Shown: in pieces, positions 43,111 through 52,600 of the stretch
Layout: each line of letters starts with the position of its first letter
Position numbering within the stretch: the stretch's first letter is position 1
NCBI GenBank assembly: GCA_964598765.1
Contig: CAZRCZ010000011.1
Span: 62,001-126,000, forward strand
Direction of reading: 5' to 3'
Source of the DNA: CAZRCZ01 sp964598765
GTDB lineage: Bacteria > Sumerlaeota > Sumerlaeia > MVZB01 > JAJFLK01
Length of the DNA stretch: 64,000 nt
Notes under the pieces: generated by a model
The model's database searches: none
Told to the model about the DNA's origin: nothing
The model's input: the letters and a program-made list of their open reading frames with translations, nothing else
Position numbers and translations under genes: made by a program

Positions 43111-44430
43111 TCATTTAAACTCAGTAAACCCCTTCCCTAAAGGACATTTCCCCTCATCAACATGCCTCTGAAATTCCTCACGAAACCGCGGAATGGTTCT
43201 GACCAAACTTCCCGTCGCGAATTCGCCCAAGGCGCAAATGGAACGCCCCACGATTTTCTTGCAAATATCCTCCAGCAATTCAACTTCCCCCGGTTTCCCT
43301 TCCCCCCGCTCCATCCTTTTCAGGATGGTATAAAGCCATCCCGTTCCCTCGCGGCAGGGAGTGCATTGCCCGCATGATTCATCCCAATAAAAGTGCATGA
43401 GATTCATCGCGGCCCAAACCATGCAAACCGTTTCGTCTATGACGATGATTCCGGTCGAGCCGAGGAAGGTGTTCAATTTGCGCGGTGAATCGTAATCCAT
43501 CACCAAATCCAGTTCGTCCTCGAAAAGCATGGGAACCGAACTGCCCCCCGGCGTGACCGCTTTGAGTTTGTTGCCGTCGCGGATTCCTCCGGCGTAATCG
43601 TAGATCAGTTCGCGCAACGTGACGCCGAGCGGAGCCTCGTAGTTCCCCGGATTTTTGACGTGGCCGCAAAGGGAATAAACTTTGGGGCCGGTGGATTTTT
43701 CGGTCCCGATGGATTTGAACCATTCGATCCCCTTCTGAAAAATAAGCGAAACGCAGGCGAGCGTCTCGACGTTGTTGATGACGGTCGGGCGGCGATATAG
43801 CCCTTCGATCGCCGGAAACGGCGGGCGCAATCGCGGATAACCCCGTTTCCCCTCGATGGATTCCAGAAGCGCGGTTTCCTCGCCGCAGATGTAAGCCCCC
43901 GCGCCGCGATGAATGTGAACGTCCAAGCTGAACTCGGTTCCCAAAATCCGTTTGCCCAAAAGTCCGGTGTCGTAGGCTTCGTCAATCGCTTTTTGCATTT
44001 GGCGGATGCAGTCGTGATATTCGCCGCGAATGTAAATGTAGGCGGTCTCCGCCTTGACCGCGTAGGAGCAAATCGCAATTCCTTCGAGCAAAAGGTGCGG
44101 GCGTTGCTCCATGATCGGGCGGTTGCTGAATGTCCCCGGCTCGCTTTCGTCGGCGTTGACGCAGACGTAATGCGGACCTTTTTTTTCCTTCGGCAAAAAT
44201 CCCCATTTCACTCCGGCGGGAAATCCCGCGCCGCCGCGTCCGCGCAATCCGGCGTCCTTGACGGCGGTGGTCGCTTGCTCCGGCGTCATCTGCTCAAGGA
44301 CTTTTTTCAGTCCGTCGTAGCCCCCTTTGGCGCGATAATCGTTGAGCCGCTCGTTCCAGCCGTTGAGACACGTCCCCGTCACTCCCTCGGTGAGGATCGG
44401 TTTGAAGTCTTTGTTTCCTTCGCCTGCCAT
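43111..44430 (-). CDS. nuoF: NADH-quinone oxidoreductase subunit F
   Basis: NADH- and FMN-binding subunit, 439 residues. NADH/FMN motifs: GLRGRGGAGFPAGVKW near 64-79 and GAGAYICGEETALLESIEGKRG... (part of the FMN loop). The N3 4Fe-4S motif CGQCTPCREGTGW is near residue 350 with the fourth cysteine in ICALGEFATG. ATG 44430 lies three bases after the nuoE stop. Confidence 0.96.
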   Translation of the reverse strand: MAGEGNKDFKPILTEGVTGTCLNGWNERLNDYRAKGGYDGLKKVLEQMTPEQATTAVKDAGLRGRGGAGFPAGVKWGFLPKEKKGPHYVCVNADESEPGTFSNRPIMEQRPHLLLEGIAICSYAVKAETAYIYIRGEYHDCIRQMQKAIDEAYDTGLLGKRILGTEFSLDVHIHRGAGAYICGEETALLESIEGKRGYPRLRPPFPAIEGLYRRPTVINNVETLACVSLIFQKGIEWFKSIGTEKSTGPKVYSLCGHVKNPGNYEAPLGVTLRELIYDYAGGIRDGNKLKAVTPGGSSVPMLFEDELDLVMDYDSPRKLNTFLGSTGIIVIDETVCMVWAAMNLMHFYWDESCGQCTPCREGTGWLYTILKRMERGEGKPGEVELLEDICKKIVGRSICALGEFATGSLVRTIPRFREEFQRHVDEGKCPLGKGFTEFK

Positions 44431-44432
44431 CT

Positions 44433-44984
44433 TCAGCTTCTTCTCTGTGTCTCTGCGTCTCCGTGGTGATTCTTTAGATTTTCAATAATGGCATCCACCT
44501 TTGCCCGCGTCAGCTTGGTCTCCATCTTGTCATTCACCAGCATCAGCGGCGCTTCACTGCACGCCCCCAAACATTCGGCGCGCTTGATCGTGAAGAGACC
44601 GTCGGGCGTGCGCTCGTCCATCCCGACGCCGAGCTTTTCCTTGAGATATTTCATTAAGCCGTCCGAGCCGCAAAGCGCGCAAGGAAGTGTGCCGCAAACC
44701 CAAAAGACATGTTTCCCGACCGGCTGGCGCTGATACATTGTGTAAAAGCTGACCATCTCCATCACTTCGGCGGTGGTCATCTCGCAAATCTCGGCGACTT
44801 CCGCCATCGCCTCGGGAGGAATCCAGCCCGCTTCGCTCTGCACGAGATAAAGGACGTCCATCACGCCGGATCGCCGAATCGGATACCGAGCCATGATCTT
44901 CTTGATCTCGGCCGCCTTGCGAACCTTCAGCGGGGAAGTCGGCGCGCTCGGCGCGGGAGGATTTTGAACCAACGTTTCGCTCAT
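44433..44984 (-). CDS. nuoE: NADH-quinone oxidoreductase subunit E
   Basis: Thioredoxin-fold subunit with the 2Fe-2S centre N1a. Ligands are C-x4-C in VCGTLPCALCG and C-x3-C in CLGACSEAPLMLVN. The 183 residues have the YPIRRSGVMDVLYLVQSEAGW region first. The family sequence ends at about IIENLK; the final NHHGDAETQRRS and stop are encoded by an ACCACGGAGAC-type dispersed repeat. It overlaps nuoD by four bases. Confidence 0.95.
   Translation of the reverse strand: MSETLVQNPPAPSAPTSPLKVRKAAEIKKIMARYPIRRSGVMDVLYLVQSEAGWIPPEAMAEVAEICEMTTAEVMEMVSFYTMYQRQPVGKHVFWVCGTLPCALCGSDGLMKYLKEKLGVGMDERTPDGLFTIKRAECLGACSEAPLMLVNDKMETKLTRAKVDAIIENLKNHHGDAETQRRS
44437..44468. repeat. ACCACGGAGAC-type repeat at the nuoE-nuoF junction
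   Basis: On the minus strand CACCACGGAGACGCAGAG continues as ACACAGAGAAGAAG. It forms the last codons of nuoE and lies just before the nuoF start. The first 18 bases are identical to the left arm of the hairpin at 25178. Confidence 0.8.
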
Positions 44985-46207
44985 CGGTCAATTTCCCCCA
45001 GCACCAAATCGAGCGAACCGATCACGGCGACGACGTCGGCGATCAGCGCGCCTTCGCTCATTTTTCCGAGCGACTGCAAATTGACGAACGACGGACTGCG
45101 AATGTGCATCCGGTAAGGTTGCGGCCCGCCGTTGGTGAAGATGTAGAATCCGAGTTCTCCCTTGGACGCCTCGATGGGTTGATACACTTCGCCCGGAGGG
45201 GTCTTCAGTCCCTCCGACGCCAGCAGGAAATGGTGGATCAAATCCTCCATGCTCTTCTTCACGCGGTCGCGTGGAGGATATATGACCTTGGGGTTGTCTA
45301 TATTGACCGGACCATCCTTCGGCATTTGATCGAGGCATTGTCGGATGATCTTCTGGCTTTCCAGCATTTCCCGCATCCGCACTTGATAGCGGGCATAACA
45401 ATCCCCTTCCTGCGCGGTTATGACATTCCATTGCAGGCGGTCATAGACGAGGTAAGGATTCGCCCGGCGGATGTCCCATTCCACGCCCGAGGCGCGAAGC
45501 GAAGGTCCGGTGAGACACAAATCCAAGGCGTCCTCCCGCGAGATTTTTCCGACGCCGCGCGTGCGATAAACAAAGATGTCGTTGAGCGTGAGAAGATCGG
45601 AGTATTCGGCGTGTTTGGCGGGGAAATCGTCTATGAACGCGGCGACGCGGTCAAGCCATCCCGCCGGATAATCGCGCATCACGCCGCCGACGCGCATGTA
45701 ACTGACCGTGAAGCGCGCGCCGCAAATCTCCTCGAAAAGATCGTAGATCGTCTCGCGCTCGCGGAAGGTGTAGAGGAACAGCGACACCGCGCCGAGTTCC
45801 ATCGCGTGCGTACCGAGCCAGAGCAAATGGCTGGAAATCCGCGCCAACTCGCAGAGAATCGTCCGCAGATATTTGCACCGCTCGGTCACTTCGACGCCGA
45901 TCAATTTTTCCACCGCCGAGACGAACGCATAGTTGTTCGCCATCGGCGAGAGATAATCAAGCCGGTCGGTATAAGGTATGAATTTGTGGTAGGTTTTGAC
46001 TTCGGCGATTTTTTCTTTCCCGCTGTGAAGGTAGCCCATGATCGGTTTCAAATTGAGGACCGTTTCCCCTTCCAAATCCAAAACCAAACGGAGGACGCCG
46101 TGCGTCGAGGGATGTTGCGGTCCCATGTTGAGCCGCATGATTTCGCCGGTCGGGTAATCATGCTCGACGGTTCGTCGCGCGGGAGTTTTTTCCATCGTCG
46201 CGGCCAT
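44981..46207 (-). CDS. nuoD: NADH-quinone oxidoreductase subunit D
   Basis: 49-kDa hydrogenase-like subunit that forms the quinone site. The 408 residues contain MGPQHPSTHGVLRLVLDLEGE, GYLHSGKEKIAE, YLSPMANNYAF and, near the end, the SPSFVNLQSLGKM and GSLDLVLGEIDR family terminus. ATG 46207 shares its A with the nuoC stop (TGATG); upstream in-frame sequence to 46345 belongs to nuoC's region in another frame. NuoC and NuoD are separate genes here, not fused. Confidence 0.96.
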   Translation of the reverse strand: MAATMEKTPARRTVEHDYPTGEIMRLNMGPQHPSTHGVLRLVLDLEGETVLNLKPIMGYLHSGKEKIAEVKTYHKFIPYTDRLDYLSPMANNYAFVSAVEKLIGVEVTERCKYLRTILCELARISSHLLWLGTHAMELGAVSLFLYTFRERETIYDLFEEICGARFTVSYMRVGGVMRDYPAGWLDRVAAFIDDFPAKHAEYSDLLTLNDIFVYRTRGVGKISREDALDLCLTGPSLRASGVEWDIRRANPYLVYDRLQWNVITAQEGDCYARYQVRMREMLESQKIIRQCLDQMPKDGPVNIDNPKVIYPPRDRVKKSMEDLIHHFLLASEGLKTPPGEVYQPIEASKGELGFYIFTNGGPQPYRMHIRSPSFVNLQSLGKMSEGALIADVVAVIGSLDLVLGEIDR

Positions 46208-46779
46208 CAAATATCCCGATCCTGCACCCGAATGCGCGGCACGAGGTCGTCCGGCTCCCCGGCGTATTCCTCCGTCTCGTGCTTGTAGTAGAAACTCTTG
46301 CTCCCGCCGATGGGGAAATCTTTTCGCAAGGGATGCCCCTTCCAATCGTCGGGCATCAGAATCCGCTCCAAGTTCGGATGATCGCCGAACCGGACGCCGA
46401 ACATGTCATAGACTTCGCGCTCCATGTAATTCGCCCCCGACCAGAGCGAACAGATCGAGGCGATCTCGCAATCCTCCTCGCCGACCGGAGCCTTCAGCCG
46501 AAGCCGATGATGAAACGGCAACGAATAAAGATGATAGACAACGTCAAATCGCGGCTCGCGTTGTAAGTTGAGATAATCAATCGCGGTGATGTCGGAAAGC
46601 ATATCGAAGCGGAGCGCTGAATCGGACTTGAGCGCGCGGATGACCGGGACGATCCATTGTTTGTTGACGTGGAAGGTCACCTCGTTGCGGAAAATCGTCT
46701 CGTCGAGAACGGCGGAAGCGTTGACGCCTTGGATAATCGCGCGGGAGGAAGCGAGGAGTTCTGTCGGGTTCAGGGACAT
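46207..46779 (-). CDS. nuoC: NADH-quinone oxidoreductase subunit C
   Basis: 30-kDa subunit of the peripheral arm, 190 residues. Family marks are LRFDMLSDITAIDYL, the YHLYSLPFHHRLRLKAPV strand region, and WSGANYMEREVYDMFGVRFGDHPNLERILMPDDWKGHPLRKDFP (only partly quoted here in function: W-x3-ER-E-x-YD-x-F-G). The C-terminus is about 20 residues longer than average. Confidence 0.95.
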   Translation of the reverse strand: MSLNPTELLASSRAIIQGVNASAVLDETIFRNEVTFHVNKQWIVPVIRALKSDSALRFDMLSDITAIDYLNLQREPRFDVVYHLYSLPFHHRLRLKAPVGEEDCEIASICSLWSGANYMEREVYDMFGVRFGDHPNLERILMPDDWKGHPLRKDFPIGGSKSFYYKHETEEYAGEPDDLVPRIRVQDRDI

Positions 46780-46786
46780 GATGAAA

Positions 46787-46877
46787 ATTCACCACAGAGA
46801 AAGAGACTCGCAGAGGAGACGCTCTAGGCTAATATGCTCTCCGATGGCTTTCTGTGCCTCTGTGCCTCTGTGCTTTT
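46787..46877. repeat. ACCACAGAGA / CTGTGCCTCTGTG tracts between nuoB and nuoC
   Basis: The 106-base nuoB-nuoC gap carries ATTCACCACAGAGAAAGAG at its nuoC end and CTGTGCCTCTGTGCCTCTGTG at 46851-46871. These are opposite strands of the same dispersed repeat type, so they can pair loosely. No gene is present. Confidence 0.6.
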
Positions 46878-46885
46878 TCTTGAGG

Positions 46886-47425
46886 TTAAACAATTTCCTG
46901 ATGTTCCTTTTGAATCTTCTTTTGCAGTTTCAGAATTCCGTAGATGAGAGCTTCGGGCCTCGGCGGGCAACCGGGCACGTAAACGTCCACCGGCACAATC
47001 TGATCCACCCCCTGCAAAATGCTGTAGATGTTGTGCATTCCGCCGCATGACGCGCACGCTCCCATCGCGATCACGTATTTCGGCTCGGTCATCTGGTCGT
47101 AAAGCCGCCGCACGACCGGCGCCATTTTCTTCGTCACCCATCCCGCGACGATCATCAGATCGGCCTGCCGCGGCGACGCTCGAAAAACCTCGGACCCGAA
47201 ACGCGAAATGTCGTAGCGCGAGGCGGCCGTCGCCATCATCTCAATCGCGCAACAGGCCAGCCCCATCGTCATCGGCCAGATGGAATTTTTCCGGCACCAC
47301 GCCAGAACTTCGTCCAGCGTTTTGACCAGCGCGGTGTCGTATTCGGCGGGGCGCAATTTGTCCGAAGCCGCCAGCGCCGCTTCATCCAACAGCGGCGGAT
47401 GCTTGGCCTTGTCCATCAGGACCAT
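46886..47425 (-). CDS. nuoB: NADH-quinone oxidoreductase subunit B
   Basis: Subunit bearing the terminal 4Fe-4S centre N2. Ligands: the tandem cysteines in MGLACCAIEMM, one in GACASCGG and one in VPGCPPRPEAL. The 179 residues include the RYDISRFGSEVFRASPRQADL region. It overlaps nuoA by ten bases. ATG 47416 is a second possible start. Confidence 0.96.
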   Translation of the reverse strand: MVLMDKAKHPPLLDEAALAASDKLRPAEYDTALVKTLDEVLAWCRKNSIWPMTMGLACCAIEMMATAASRYDISRFGSEVFRASPRQADLMIVAGWVTKKMAPVVRRLYDQMTEPKYVIAMGACASCGGMHNIYSILQGVDQIVPVDVYVPGCPPRPEALIYGILKLQKKIQKEHQEIV

Positions 47426-47826
47426 TTGAATCCCCCCTTGCGCCAGACGTAAACGTAGCCGACCATCAGGATCACAACGAAGAAAAGCATTTCGAGAAAG
47501 GCGAATCGCTGGAACGCGGATCGGGTGAAATTCAGCGCGCCCGATTCAAAATCCAATCCCTGTCCGCGAAAGATCACCGCCCAAGCCAAAATGAAAATGG
47601 ATTCAATGTCGAAGAGCAGAAAGAGTATTGCCACCATGTAAAATTTGATCGGGATGCGGATGTTGGCTTCGCCCGACGGAGCAATCCCGCATTCATAGGG
47701 CAACAGTTTGCTCGGATTGTCCCGACGGGGACCGATCAACCGCCCCAAAATCAAATTGACGATCCCGAATCCCAAACCGAGAACCAAGATCATGGCGATG
47801 GGAATGTAGGGGTAAAGATAAGCCAT
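47416..47826 (-). CDS. nuoA: NADH-quinone oxidoreductase subunit A
   Basis: Three-helix membrane subunit, 136 residues, first gene of the operon. It contains the loop NPSKLLPYECGIAPSGEA and FLLFDIESIFILAWAV, both invariant in NuoA/ND3. ATG 47826 is used because the longer upstream frame contributes only non-family residues. Confidence 0.95.
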   Translation of the reverse strand: MAYLYPYIPIAMILVLGLGFGIVNLILGRLIGPRRDNPSKLLPYECGIAPSGEANIRIPIKFYMVAILFLLFDIESIFILAWAVIFRGQGLDFESGALNFTRSAFQRFAFLEMLFFVVILMVGYVYVWRKGGFKWS

Positions 47827-47985
47827 AATGAGAAGGGGCGCAAAATCCCTTTCACAGCGAAGGTCAACGACCTTGGAGCCGCTTGTCGGCGCCTCGGGTC
47901 GGGAGGAAAAAAACACCGGCGTCCGCCGCTGGTCCTGCTCATCCTCGCGCCTTTGCCCGCCGGTCGAGGTCGGGTCTCTTTGCGA

Positions 47986-48014
47986 ATTTTTTCACAAGCT
48001 CGGTCCGCTGTCAA
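47986..48014 (-). promoter_or_regulatory. Candidate promoter of the nuo operon
   Basis: On the minus strand TTGACA (48014-48009) is followed after 17 bases by AAAAAT (47991-47986), four of six to consensus. It lies about 160 bases upstream of nuoA. It is the best-looking box pair in the 47827-48269 gap for this direction. Confidence 0.4.
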
Positions 48015-48029
48015 ACGGATTCCCCAACA

Positions 48030-48098
48030 AACCGCCGATCCACGCCGATTTACGCCGATAAAGAAATCATCGGCGTGGATCGGTGTGAATTGGCGGTT
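48030..48098. repeat. 30-bp imperfect palindrome between nuoA and the desulfurase gene
   Basis: The arms 48030-48059 and 48069-48098 (AACCGCCGATCCACGCCGAT...) pair with one mismatch and four G-T pairs around a nine-base loop. In RNA it would be a strong hairpin. It lies between divergent operons and the two candidate promoters flank it. Confidence 0.65.
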
Positions 48099-48123
48099 CC
48101 GAAATCCCACGCGGATAATTTGT

Positions 48124-48152
48124 TTGACAAATTGAACACGGCCGGCTACTCT
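48124..48152 (+). promoter_or_regulatory. Candidate promoter of the cysteine desulfurase gene
   Basis: TTGACA (48124-48129) and TACTCT (48147-48152) are 17 bases apart, ahead of a leader of about 110 bases. The gene has an AAGGAG ribosome site at 48254-48259. The -10 match is only partial. Confidence 0.4.
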
Positions 48153-48269
48153 TTCCTTCGATAAAAGATGAATGTCTCCGACCCGACGACGTGAGTCTAT
48201 CATAAGTTTTATCAATGATATACATCGAACCGATGGCTGGAGTCGAGATAGGTAAGGAGTTGAGAATCT

Positions 48270-49538
48270 ATGAGCAAAACGCCCGTTGAATCCGAAGTTG
48301 TTCAAGATATTGAACAAAAAATCGGCCCCAAAATCGGGGCATTGGCCAAGCACCCGGACTTGGGAATTTATATGGACCACAACGCCACGACGCCTCTCGC
48401 GCCCGAAGCGTTGGACGCGCTTCTTCCGTATTTGACTTGGAATTTCGGCAACGCGTCGAGCATCCACGAGTTCGGGATTCAGGCGCGCTACGGCATCGAG
48501 AAGGCGCGGATGCAGGTCGCCAAACTCATCAACGCCCCCAATCCCGAAGACGTGATCTTCACCGGTTGCGGTTCGGAATCGGACAACATCGCCATTCGCG
48601 GAACGGCGGAAGTTTTTCCCGGACGGCGCCATCTCATCACGTCGTCCGTCGAGCACAAGGCGATTCTCGAATCGTGCCACGAAATGGAAGCGCTCGGATA
48701 CGAGGTCACCTATTTGCCCGTGGACGCCGATTGCAAGGTTTCGGTCCGAAGCGTCGCCGAGGCGATCCGCCCCGATACGTTCGTCGTTTCGATCATGTTT
48801 GCCAACAATGAAACGGGCGTGATTCAACCCATCGCCGAAATCGCCAAGCTCTGCCGGGAGCGAGGCGTTTTGTTCCACACCGACGCGGTGCAGGCGACGG
48901 GGCGCGTTCCGATTGACGTTCAGGCATTGGGAGTGGATTTGCTCTCCATGTCGGCGCACAAACTTTACGGTCCCAAAGGGGTCGGCGCGCTTTACATCCG
49001 CCCCGGCCTGAAGGTGAAGGGGATGATCGTTGGCGGATCGCACGAGCGCGCGATTCGCGCCGGCACCGAAAACGTCGCCGGCATCGCCGGATTCGGCTCC
49101 GCCGCGCAACTGGCGCGCAGGGTCATGAACGACGAGGCCAATCGTCTGACCGAATTGCGAAAGAATTTTTTCAAGCGCATCGGCGACGCGATCCCGAGTG
49201 TTAAGATGAACGGCCATTCCGACGACCGCCTTCCCGGGACGCTCAATCTTTGTTTTCAGGGAATTCTCGGCCAGAGGCTCGTGACCGAGATGAACGGCAA
49301 GGGGGTCGCGATTTCCGCCGGATCGGCGTGCACGTCGGTCGGCACGAGCCACAGCCACGTCTTGTTGGGAATGGGCATGAGCAAGGATGACGCCGCCGGA
49401 TCGGTCCGCATTTCGCTCGGACGCGCCAACACGGACAAGGACGCGGATTACGTCATGTCGTTTTTGCCGGATCTGATCGGGCAGTTGCGCCGCGAGTTCA
49501 AGGAAACGCAGGGAAAAGCACCTCCGCAGGAATGTTGA
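48270..49538 (+). CDS. Cysteine desulfurase (NifS/IscS family)
   Basis: PLP enzyme that takes sulfur from cysteine for Fe-S clusters and thiolated tRNA. The 422 residues contain YMDHNATTPL, SVEHKAILE, the PLP lysine in SMSAHKLYGPKG, and the catalytic cysteine loop SAGSACTS of group I desulfurases. An extra N-terminal segment of about 34 residues (VESEVVQDIEQKIGPKIG) precedes the usual start. No iscU, iscR or iscA neighbour follows, so its acceptor is unknown. It is divergent from the Fe-S-rich complex I operon, a sensible but unproven pairing. Confidence 0.9.
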   Translation: MSKTPVESEVVQDIEQKIGPKIGALAKHPDLGIYMDHNATTPLAPEALDALLPYLTWNFGNASSIHEFGIQARYGIEKARMQVAKLINAPNPEDVIFTGCGSESDNIAIRGTAEVFPGRRHLITSSVEHKAILESCHEMEALGYEVTYLPVDADCKVSVRSVAEAIRPDTFVVSIMFANNETGVIQPIAEIAKLCRERGVLFHTDAVQATGRVPIDVQALGVDLLSMSAHKLYGPKGVGALYIRPGLKVKGMIVGGSHERAIRAGTENVAGIAGFGSAAQLARRVMNDEANRLTELRKNFFKRIGDAIPSVKMNGHSDDRLPGTLNLCFQGILGQRLVTEMNGKGVAISAGSACTSVGTSHSHVLLGMGMSKDDAAGSVRISLGRANTDKDADYVMSFLPDLIGQLRREFKETQGKAPPQEC

Positions 49539-49682
49539 ACTCAACGGTCGGTTGCCAAAGGGTGATCCATCCGGACGGCCCGTCCTCCTTGCATCCCAAG
49601 TGTCCGCCCATGCGGCCCGCAGGCCGCGCCACCTCGCCGGATTCGAATGGATAATTGGTATCCCTTTGGTTGCAACTTAGCA

Positions 49683-52600
49683 TTACAACCACTGGCGGAT
49701 CTCCCTCGAAAATCGCGCATAGAGCCACGCCACGCCAAGGAGGCAGACGCCGAGAGTGAGATACGCCGCCGTTTTGTAAATCTCCGGCAAATCGCGCGTG
49801 TCCACCAGAACGATGCGCGCGAGACAGAATGCCAATTCGACCAGCGCCGTTCGGCGATAAATCGGAGAATTGAAGGCAAAGCCCAATCCCATGAAAAAAA
49901 TCGCCAAACCGGACCACGCCGCCGTCGTCCAATTGTGTTGATTCCCCATCGCGGGAGATTGATAGGCGGCAATCATGCCGACGATCATCGCCCCGGCGAC
50001 AAGCGGCGTCGAGGCAATCGCGGCGAGCTTCTGACCTTCGGCGTTTCCCTTGAGCAGGGGGCGGCTTCTCCACTCGATCATCCGCTCCACGGCAATCGTT
50101 TGGATCAAGACCAGTAGGATCGGAACGAAGGTGTCCATTTCGATTTTCCCGATGTCGGGAAGAACATGAAGCGCGTAGATCAGTTGTATGGCGAGAAGAT
50201 GAATCGCCGCAACCCAGCGCCCATGCCTAAACTTCATCGAGTCGGAGGCGTAAAGGAGAACGACCGGAATGAATCCCAACACGGCCACCGACCCCGCGAA
50301 CGCGACGACGTTCCATAGGTAGGCGGTTAGAATCCAGAGTCCGATGCCATAGACGAGGTATGTCCCGAGAGTCAGACCGTCCTCGACTTTGGAGGATACT
50401 TGCGAATGTTGGGATGAGAGATAATGGTCGTGCGCCCACGCGACGCAAAACAAAATGGAGATGAGGATCGCGGTGGCAAAGGGATTTTCCGCCCCAGCCG
50501 AGGGAACGGGACTGTCCATGAAAAAACTGTGGAAGAGGGCGAGAAATAGAAAGAACCCGCTGAAGTAAAACGCGATGAGCCTCCGCCACGCAGAGACCGC
50601 GATCAAGAGCGCACCCACTCCGGCGAGCAGGAGAGGACTCCCAATGGTGTCCCCCATGAATTGCTCGCTGAGGCCGGCAAAAAGAAATGCGGTGAGAAAA
50701 CAGGGCGCGCCCCTGATCGAGTCGTAAGCGACACGCTCCACGCTGTCTTTCCAATTTCCATCCTGACGGAGCGGAACGAGGAACACGTAGGCAACGAAGC
50801 CGGAAATCAGAGAGAGCAACCAGAAAACAAAAGAGGACCACGAAGCGGGAGGAAATTGGCTTAATCCGATTCCATAGGCGACAAGCGCGCACCAAAACTG
50901 CACCTGCGCCAAATATAAGCCGGTCTTTATCTTGGAAATCAAAAAGCGGTGTTTCAATCCGATGGCCAACATGAGGAGCGAAACAAGACCCGAGGTGACG
51001 ATCCACCATTCGTTCGCCGACGACATGGAGCCGGAGTTATACGACGTATAAAACATGAGTTGCGCCAGCGCGCCAAGTTGCAACGTCACGAGTCCGAAAA
51101 TAAGCGGGATGCTTCGGCGAACCAACACAAGAATCATAAGCGCGGGCAAACAGAATGCGGTTGCGCAAAGGGCTTGCGGATTGCCAAGAAATTCGACCCA
51201 GACGTGAACGAGAAGCATCGCGCCCGCGATCGCGTGGAGATGAGCGAGCCGGGGCGCGGCGGCCGTGAAAATTTGATCGAACACGTCGGAAAGGGGCTTG
51301 GACACCGGTCCCTCGCGCCCTCCGCCGATCCATTCGCGCCTCGATTGTCCCCCATACCAAATTTCCTCAAGTTGCGATTTGACGAAATAGACGGCCACCA
51401 CCATGAGTCGTCCGATCAGGACGGAATAATCCCAATTTGCGCCGTGGTGCGCCTCAAACGCCCACGAGTGGACAAAGTTGATTCCCAGCGCGATCTGCGC
51501 GAGAAGGTGAAAAATCCAAAGCCGCGTTTGATGCGCGGCGATCAACAGAACCAGCGCTTCGACCGCCAAGAGAAGATTGAGCGTGATTCCCCCGAACGCG
51601 CTGAAAAGCCCCAGAGTGGCGAGGATGACCCCCAAGGCGGAATAGAAAGCCCAATCTTTGTTGCCAAATCGACGGTAGGCCAACGCCAACAGACCTTGAA
51701 CTCCGGCGAGCGTGAAGTAGAACCATTCGATCCCCGTGAGAAATCTTTGAAGGAGATGATAGAAGAGGGAGACCAACGCGACGTATGCCATGACGTTGAC
51801 TGGGCCGCCGGCCCGACCAACAGAATCCTGCAACCGATTTCGCAAGGTCTCGTCAGATTTTCCAATTCGCTTCCACCAAATCAGGTCCGAGAAGGCAAAG
51901 ATCGTGTAATAGGAAGACAGAAACGCGAGGTTGAGCCGGAAACTGAAAAGAGGCGGCGAGGGGGGATGGTTTACGAACGCCCATGCAAAATGCGATAGAT
52001 ACGCCGAGCCGATGGCAAAAAGCGAAAGTGGCGGCCAATCGTGGCGGAGATGCAAGATGACCGCGCAAACGCAAAGGAAAGGAATGACCGTGAGGGAATA
52101 AGCGTCGGCATGCCCCGCCGCGACGAACGCGGCGACGTGTCCGAGAAAAATCGCCAGTCCGGCGGCGTATTGCGATTTCCACCGCTCGGCGCAATATAAA
52201 ACCGAGGCGATTCCTCCCGTCATCCACGCGAGGGAGACGAGAAGAGGAACGCAAGCCATCGCGGGGATAAAATGGGCCGCGTAAGAAACAAAAAATCCGA
52301 GAGCCAATCCGCCCGCCATGACCGGACGCGCGAAGACGCGCATTCGCCGTTCGAAAACCTTTCCGCAGGCGAAAAGCCCCATCGCGCCTGAATAGGCGAG
52401 AACGACTTTGAACCAAATCGGGAGCTTGTCGTGAATCAGGTGGGCAAAGAACGCCGTGCCGATGGTCAGAAGAACCAAACCGATTCGCATGGTCCAAACC
52501 GTTCCCAACCGCGTTTCGAGGGAAAGTGCGGCCTCGGACATGGATTCCCGCCGGACTTTTTCCATTCGACCTTGCGCGTCGGCGACGGAAGCGGGTTTGG

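Noticed and set aside
47790..49544. Long minus-strand frame opposite the cysteine desulfurase and into nuoA
   Set aside because: Antisense shadow with no recognisable domain; it would overlap nuoA in another frame.
49612..49627. GCGGCC-cgca-GGCCGC hairpin after the desulfurase gene as terminator
   Set aside because: Short stem, no T-run, and more than 70 bases after the stop codon; too weak to call.
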